50,945 nt of DNA from Gammaproteobacteria bacterium (GTDB taxonomy: Bacteria; Pseudomonadota; Gammaproteobacteria; Steroidobacterales; Woeseiaceae), in the NCBI GenBank assembly GCA_024639825.1, contig JAHEGH010000015.1, forward strand, positions 1 to 50,945, read 5' to 3'. How positions within the stretch are numbered: position 1 is the stretch's first letter; each line of letters opens with the position of its first letter. Positions 47,021 through 50,945 of this stretch are shown here, one piece after another. Made by a program: the position numbers and the translations under genes. A model generated the notes under the pieces. That model worked only from the letters and a program-made list of their open reading frames with translations. It was not told where the DNA came from and did no database searches.

Positions 47021-47335
47021 CTACTTAAGCACAGTTTCAACTTCGTCTGTCTGACCGAGGTTGTCTACCCAGCCGACCTTGAGTGTGTCGCCGGCTTTTG
47101 CGCCTCGAATCTTGTAACGGAAATACGGATTCTTGGACACCGCCGTGCTCAGGTTGGCTACAAGCGAGACGGCGCCATTGAGCATAAACGTCAACTGTGT
47201 GATGTGGTGTATTGATACCAACTCACCGGTATTCGGATCTTTTCGTGAACCGGTTTCCATCGGGTGCATCATGAGGCTCTGAACATCGGCGACATCACCA
47301 GTTATCCGTGCCTTGACCTTGATCTTGCTTGCCAT
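47021..47335 (-). CDS. soxZ: SoxZ, sulfur-carrier partner of SoxY
   Basis: This 104-aa protein without signal peptide has an immunoglobulin-like fold. ARITGDVADVQSLMMHPMETG, FRYKIRGAKAGDTLKVGWVDNLG and the final DEVETVLK are SoxZ signatures. It travels to the periplasm bound to SoxY. It follows soxY by 9 bases. Confidence 0.97.
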   Translation of the reverse strand: MASKIKVKARITGDVADVQSLMMHPMETGSRKDPNTGELVSIHHITQLTFMLNGAVSLVANLSTAVSKNPYFRYKIRGAKAGDTLKVGWVDNLGQTDEVETVLK

Positions 47336-47344
47336 ACGAGACTC

Positions 47345-47797
47345 CTATCCGCCGCAACCGCCGATCGTTACCTTGACCTCTTTCGAGGTGCTGAAAAGAC
47401 CTGTGTCCGTCTTGACCACTGCCATGACGTCAGAAGTCTGACCCATTTTGATGCGGCTCGAGATTTCCGGCACAACGTTCCCCAAAAGCTCGAAGCTGGC
47501 AGCCAATGGCCGCGGATTTCCGGCGACAACGATGCTAATGGACTCAACGTTGTCCAGCGTCGTGGACACCTCGACGGGCACAACCGCACCGTTTTCGGCT
47601 ATGGTCGGAACACCGAGCGTTATCTTGTCTGACGGCGTGGTCTGATCCGTTCCAAACAGCCCATTAAGCGCTTCCGCTGCGGCTGTGGATGTAAATGCCT
47701 GCTCCGGCCATGCCGCGGCCAGCAAAATTCTCGGCATCGCGACAAGGGTCGCCAACGCGAGCCCGGTTTTAAGCAGGATTCTTCTGGTTAGTTGCAT
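47345..47797 (-). CDS. soxY: SoxY, sulfur-carrying subunit
   Basis: This 150-aa protein starts at MQLTRRILLKTGLALATL (47797), with GAGGAGAG before it. A longer in-frame start would overlap soxX. A Tat-like signal (RR) is followed by a SoxYZ-type Ig domain. The protein ends in GGCGG, the swinging arm whose cysteine carries the thiosulfate-derived sulfur. Confidence 0.97.
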   Translation of the reverse strand: MQLTRRILLKTGLALATLVAMPRILLAAAWPEQAFTSTAAAEALNGLFGTDQTTPSDKITLGVPTIAENGAVVPVEVSTTLDNVESISIVVAGNPRPLAASFELLGNVVPEISSRIKMGQTSDVMAVVKTDTGLFSTSKEVKVTIGGCGG

Positions 47798-47826
47798 TCC
47801 TGGACTCTCCTCAAGGTCCGACTTCA

Positions 47827-48177
47827 TTACAAGGTATAGAGGTAGTCGACGATCAGATCGACTTCTTCCCCGGTCAGAATACCGTGACGGCAAAACGGCG
47901 GCATACGACTATCGGGCTGTCGAATGGTCGCATCACAAACCTGCTGCTTAAGCGCGGCTCTATCCGGAAAACGGACCTTCATTGCCAGCAACGGTGGTCC
48001 CAGCGTCCCCGGCAACTCCCCGTCATCTATCCGATGGCAGGCCAGACAGTTCCCTTTGGCACGATCGAACGTCATTTCTTTGCCAATAGCGATCCGGGCG
48101 TCGTCTGCAGCCAATAGAGACTGTGCAACGACCAGCAATCCCAGCGGCAACAGATTCTTCATAGGCATTCGGTTCAT
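47827..48177 (-). CDS. soxX: SoxX, mono-haem c-type cytochrome
   Basis: This 116-aa protein has a signal peptide (LLPLGLLVVAQSLLA) and CLACH (44-48) as haem site. Met92 (SRMPPFC) is the likely sixth ligand. ATGs at 48168 and 48162 are possible alternative starts. It is the first gene of the sox operon, 18 nt or so after the predicted start of transcription from the promoter at 48203-48228. It accepts electrons from the SoxA reaction. Confidence 0.95.
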   Translation of the reverse strand: MNRMPMKNLLPLGLLVVAQSLLAADDARIAIGKEMTFDRAKGNCLACHRIDDGELPGTLGPPLLAMKVRFPDRAALKQQVCDATIRQPDSRMPPFCRHGILTGEEVDLIVDYLYTL

Positions 48178-48202
48178 GAATTTACGCTTGCACCCATGTA
48201 CA

Positions 48203-48228
48203 GACGCCTGGCTCCCCGTATTTATTCC
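48203..48228 (-). promoter_or_regulatory. ECF-type promoter of the sox operon
   Basis: On the minus strand, GGAATA (-35, 48223-48228), 16 bp, then CGTC (-10, 48203-48206) followed by TGTA. The -35 is identical to that of the sigma operon and the CGTCTGTA is identical to that of the dsrE-porin operon. It lies between the amidohydrolase stop and soxX. Confidence 0.78.
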
Positions 48229-48239
48229 CTGGCCGGTAG

Positions 48240-49556
48240 CTACTCCTGCATCAGAGTCTTCAACGCCAGGACTGTTGACTCCACGCCTGCCTTGACCGAC
48301 GGCTCGGGTGAAATCTTGAACAACGGCGAGTGATGACTCGGTACGGGCGGTCCGCCGGCCGCTTCCGTGTCAAAGTCCTCCTGGGGCGTTCCGCCGATTG
48401 CCCAGTAAACGCTGGAAATCTCGGGGTCCTGTGTGAAGAATGGAAAGTCCTCCGCACCCATACCTTTCGTCGGGATATCCACGACTGCGTCGTCACCCAT
48501 GCCGTCTACCCAGGCGGAGCGCAGGCGGCGCACCAACGGTGCATCGTTGACAACCGGCGGCACGCTTTCATTCGAGATAATGACCTCGGGCAGTTTATCC
48601 TCAGGCAGGCCTGCGACACGTCCCATGTTCTCGGCGATACGAACGATGCCATCGAGCAGTACCTTGCGGGTCTCCGGACTGGTATTACGCACCGTCAGTT
48701 GCAGGTGTGCACGGTCCGAGATGATGTTGTGCTTGGTCCCTGAGTGGAACGAGCCGACCGTCACGACGCCAGGGTCACGCGGCGACAGTTCGCGAGAAAC
48801 CAGCGTCTGCAGGGCCAGAACAATCTGGCTGCCAAGCACGATCGGGTCCTTGCCACGATGCGGGCTCGCACCATGGGCACCCACGCCATGAATAATGATA
48901 TCGACCGTGTCGGCGCCCGCATAAGGGCTGCCCTCCTGGACGTTCACGACACCCGCGACACCTGAGGACGAGACGTGAAAAGCGAGCGCGTAATCGGGCT
49001 TGCCGAAGCGCTCCCAAATCTGGTCATCGCGCATGGCGCGGGCGCCCAGCACACGTTCCTCGGCGGGCTGCACCACCAGCATCAGGGTTCCGGTCCATTC
49101 GTCCTTATGCGCCGCCATGTGCCGCGCCGTGCCAACCAGGCTCGTGATGTGCACATCGTGCCCGCAGGCATGCATGACGAACACTTCATTTCCTGTGATT
49201 GGGTCTGTCTGCTTTGCGCGAGACGCGTTTTCGAGCCCGGATTTCTCTTCGACAGGAAGCCCGTCCATGTCGGCTCGCATCATGACCAGCGGGCCTTCAC
49301 CATTCTCAAGTATCGCGACAACACCAGTGCCACCCACGCCCTCCGTCACGTCGAAGCCGGCCAGGCTGAGCTCCATGGCCATACGCCGGGCCGTTTCGGT
49401 CTCGACGGTCGAGAGCTCGGGATTGCGGTGGAAATGATCGAACAACTCTGCAAGGTGCTCGTCGTAGTCACTTTGTACGCTTTCACTGAGTTCGCCGGCG
49501 AATACGGGTACACAGAAGAGGACTGCTGCCGACAGGCAGATGGCGCGCTTGATCAT
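48240..49556 (-). CDS. M20-family amidohydrolase (exported)
   Basis: This 438-aa protein has a signal peptide (LSAAVLFCVPVFAG) and M20D metallopeptidase motifs: HRNPELSTVETETA, VMMRADMDGLPVEE, MHACGHDVHITSL, QPAEERVLGARAM and KGMGAEDFPFF. Relatives hydrolyse N-acyl amino acids such as hippurate or indole-acetyl conjugates. The substrate here is not known. It is upstream of the sox operon, but the ECF promoter lies after its stop, so it is probably not part of that regulon. Confidence 0.9.
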   Translation of the reverse strand: MIKRAICLSAAVLFCVPVFAGELSESVQSDYDEHLAELFDHFHRNPELSTVETETARRMAMELSLAGFDVTEGVGGTGVVAILENGEGPLVMMRADMDGLPVEEKSGLENASRAKQTDPITGNEVFVMHACGHDVHITSLVGTARHMAAHKDEWTGTLMLVVQPAEERVLGARAMRDDQIWERFGKPDYALAFHVSSSGVAGVVNVQEGSPYAGADTVDIIIHGVGAHGASPHRGKDPIVLGSQIVLALQTLVSRELSPRDPGVVTVGSFHSGTKHNIISDRAHLQLTVRNTSPETRKVLLDGIVRIAENMGRVAGLPEDKLPEVIISNESVPPVVNDAPLVRRLRSAWVDGMGDDAVVDIPTKGMGAEDFPFFTQDPEISSVYWAIGGTPQEDFDTEAAGGPPVPSHHSPLFKISPEPSVKAGVESTVLALKTLMQE

Positions 49557-49599
49557 GATGGCTCCCTGGTTACGTCAGGGGGCCGAGTGTAACCGGAAA

Positions 49600-50571
49600 T
49601 TAGCTGCCGAAACTACGGAACGACAGGTGCAGCGCAAAATCTGGCGCGGCTCCGGCAGCGATATCCTCAACAATAGCGAAGCGCAGAAGCGTTCGCTGCA
49701 GGCGGATATCGGCACCAAATGCGAGCTGGAACGTCGTGCCACCCAGCTCATCCAGATTGATATCGAAGTACGGACCCTGCACGTAGAGCTGGGTTGCAAG
49801 TGCCAGTCGCTTCGTTGCCTGCCACCGGAGCGACGCCCCGCCATAGGGCACGGCACTGCGTTGCAGCTCAGCCATGACCTCGCCGTCGCCAAGCGCAAGC
49901 ACGCCGACAAAGCCCGAGTAGCCGAGGTCACGATCGAAAAAACGGGTGACGCTGCCGCCGTAAATGCCGAGAGACAGATCTGTGGCACCACTACCGGTCA
50001 GCTTGTCGGGATCACCGGTCGGCGCCTTGATGCCGGCACGCAGCGTCGCCTTGCCCAGCTTCATCGCTGCCGATAGCTGTATGTCACCGAGACCGGATGT
50101 CGGGGTGCTGGTATCGAACAGCAACGTGCCCTCCTTTTCAAAAAAAAGCCGGTACTGGTCATCAGGGCCGTCTCGGTTGGAATTGGGCAGACCGACAAGG
50201 TTGTGAAAGTTATAGATGACGCTGTCGAGGAAGCCTTCAGAGTGGCGCACATATGGCACGTCAACGCCAAACTCGAAGCGCTCGCCTACCCGACGGCGCA
50301 GCGACAGGCTGAGAACCTGGCTTTCCGCATCGATGACCAGCCGCTCGGTGAGCCGGTCTGCATCGTCTGCGTCGTTAGCCATGTCGTAGCTGACGTTGAA
50401 ATCGAAACGGTCCGGCTCCACCAGGTCCTGTGTTCGAAAAGCTGGCAACCCGAATAACTGCAGGAAGGGATTGTGGTTACGAATTGGGAATGAATCTGCC
50501 CGGTAATCTTCGGCATGAACGGGCATGAAGCCGCAGGCTATGAGCCCGACTGACAGGAAGACCTTATGCAT
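49600..50571 (-). CDS. DUF3187-family outer-membrane protein
   Basis: This 323-aa protein starts at MHKVFLSVGLIACGFMPVHAEDY (50571), a clean signal peptide. An in-frame start at 50613 adds 14 unlikely residues. The mature part has many amphipathic beta strands (RFDFNVSYDMAND, QVLSLSLRRRVGERFEFGVDVPYV, AMKLGKATLRAGIKAPTGDP) and fits the DUF3187 family of putative barrel proteins with unknown role. It ends in FRSFGS rather than a terminal Phe. Confidence 0.82.
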   Translation of the reverse strand: MHKVFLSVGLIACGFMPVHAEDYRADSFPIRNHNPFLQLFGLPAFRTQDLVEPDRFDFNVSYDMANDADDADRLTERLVIDAESQVLSLSLRRRVGERFEFGVDVPYVRHSEGFLDSVIYNFHNLVGLPNSNRDGPDDQYRLFFEKEGTLLFDTSTPTSGLGDIQLSAAMKLGKATLRAGIKAPTGDPDKLTGSGATDLSLGIYGGSVTRFFDRDLGYSGFVGVLALGDGEVMAELQRSAVPYGGASLRWQATKRLALATQLYVQGPYFDINLDELGGTTFQLAFGADIRLQRTLLRFAIVEDIAAGAAPDFALHLSFRSFGS

Positions 50572-50691
50572 GCACGAATGCTTACCCGAACCACCGATTC
50601 GGGCTATACACACAAATACCTAGGTGTAAGCTCCCGGCAGGTTGTTCACACGGGATGTCAGCCACCTGAAACTTTCCTACAGTGAGCGCGC

Positions 50692-50910
50692 CGGATAACA
50701 CTCCCTCACACGCCTACGGCTATGGATTCAGGAGTGTTATCCGCCACGCCCGTCCATGCATGTACCGGGTTCCAGAAGCACCGCTACACCCTGGTCAAAG
50801 GTGGGGAAGGAGCAGGTAGCCGAATCCATAGCCGAGCTGGCAATCTGATGAAATTACGTGGCGAGGACGGAACTCGCGAGGCGTGTTCGGCTGCCTGATC
50901 CGTCCCCGCC
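50692..50910. other. Gene-free structured region with interleaved inverted repeats (candidate RNA or mobile-element end)
   Basis: No convincing gene lies from 50572 to the right edge. Stem A pairs 50692-50704 with 50731-50743 and stem B pairs 50717-50729 with 50822-50834. Both are perfect 13-bp matches, and B starts inside the loop of A, so together they form a pseudoknot. Stem C pairs 50860-50871 with 50899-50910 with one mismatch. No known RNA family (tmRNA, RNase P, 6S, SRP) was recognised. The strand is unknown. Alternatives are the end of an insertion sequence or a protein-bound palindrome pair. Confidence 0.6.
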
Positions 50911-50945
50911 TTGGTGCGTGGCAGTCTTTGTTATCAGCATGAGTT

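Noticed and set aside
50650..50690. A stretch resembling the terminal sequence of some IS21-type elements (TGTCAGCCACCTGAAA)
   Set aside because: This is memory-based similarity only. No transposase or paired end is in the window, so I do not call an insertion sequence.
50846..50852. CTGATGA, as in the hammerhead ribozyme core
   Set aside because: No matching GAAA segment or stems II and III could be placed around it.

Overview
The window looks like a chromosomal segment of a sulfur-oxidising gammaproteobacterium, probably a marine or sediment lineage near the Woeseiaceae/Chromatiales (inferred from gene content and order only). The evidence is MiaE, EpmA-modified EF-P, a FimX/FimV polar type IV pilus set, the asd-fimV-truA-accD-folC-dedD-cvpA-purF order familiar from pseudomonads, a Sox thiosulfate-oxidation operon and OmcA/MtrC-type decahaem cytochromes. 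No phage, CRISPR array or complete insertion sequence was seen.

Layout. (1) 1-5833: two paralogous surface decahaem c-type cytochrome lipoproteins, the first cut by the left edge, and a divergent Crp/Fnr regulator. All three genes carry the same 16-bp palindrome (ACTGA-N6-TCAGT) upstream. (2) 5847-6355: a four-tRNA operon (Pro-Arg-His-Lys, minus strand) with a visible sigma70 promoter. (3) 6412-7804: a periplasmic peptidyl-prolyl isomerase and lpxH. (4) 21808 down to 7847: a long minus-strand housekeeping run, prmB-aroC-asd-fimV-truA-accD-folC-dedD-cvpA-purF-kinase-miaE. It ends in a perfect 23-bp-arm inverted repeat that supplies the stop codons of two convergent genes. (5) 21865-25190: copper delivery (Sco, PCuAC), psd, epmA and msrC, convergent with efp. 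(6) 25869-30179: a FimX-like degenerate GGDEF/EAL protein and a second FimV-like LysM protein with a consensus CRP/Vfr site upstream. (7) 30190-36757: parC-parE, then a DUF3501, Fe-S oxidoreductase and rubrerythrin group. (8) 36885-37130: xseB.

(9) 37139-48228 is the most interesting part, a sulfur-oxidation island. The sox operon (soxXYZAKB plus a dsrE-like gene) and a second operon (dsrE-like, porin, SoxW-like thioredoxin, YeeE/YedE sulfur transporter) run leftward. Between them a rightward operon encodes an ECF sigma factor, an anti-sigma factor, an orphan solute-binding protein and a GlcG-like protein. The anti-sigma factor has a cytoplasmic N-terminus, one membrane helix and a periplasmic domain homologous to the two DsrE-like proteins of the flanking operons, with the same single cysteine. 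All three operons start with the same promoter-like pair, GGAWTA-N16-CGTC, placed so that each start codon lies about 18-30 nt after the expected transcription start. This reads as a self-contained sulfur-responsive sigma/anti-sigma circuit in which a periplasmic DsrE-type sensor controls the Sox regulon. I do not know of a described system of this kind. No soxCD is present, which fits incomplete thiosulfate oxidation that leaves sulfane sulfur.

(10) 48240-50571: an M20 amidohydrolase and a DUF3187 outer-membrane protein. The last ~370 bases have no gene but hold two interleaved perfect 13-bp inverted repeats (pseudoknot topology) and a third stem, a candidate structured RNA or mobile-element end.
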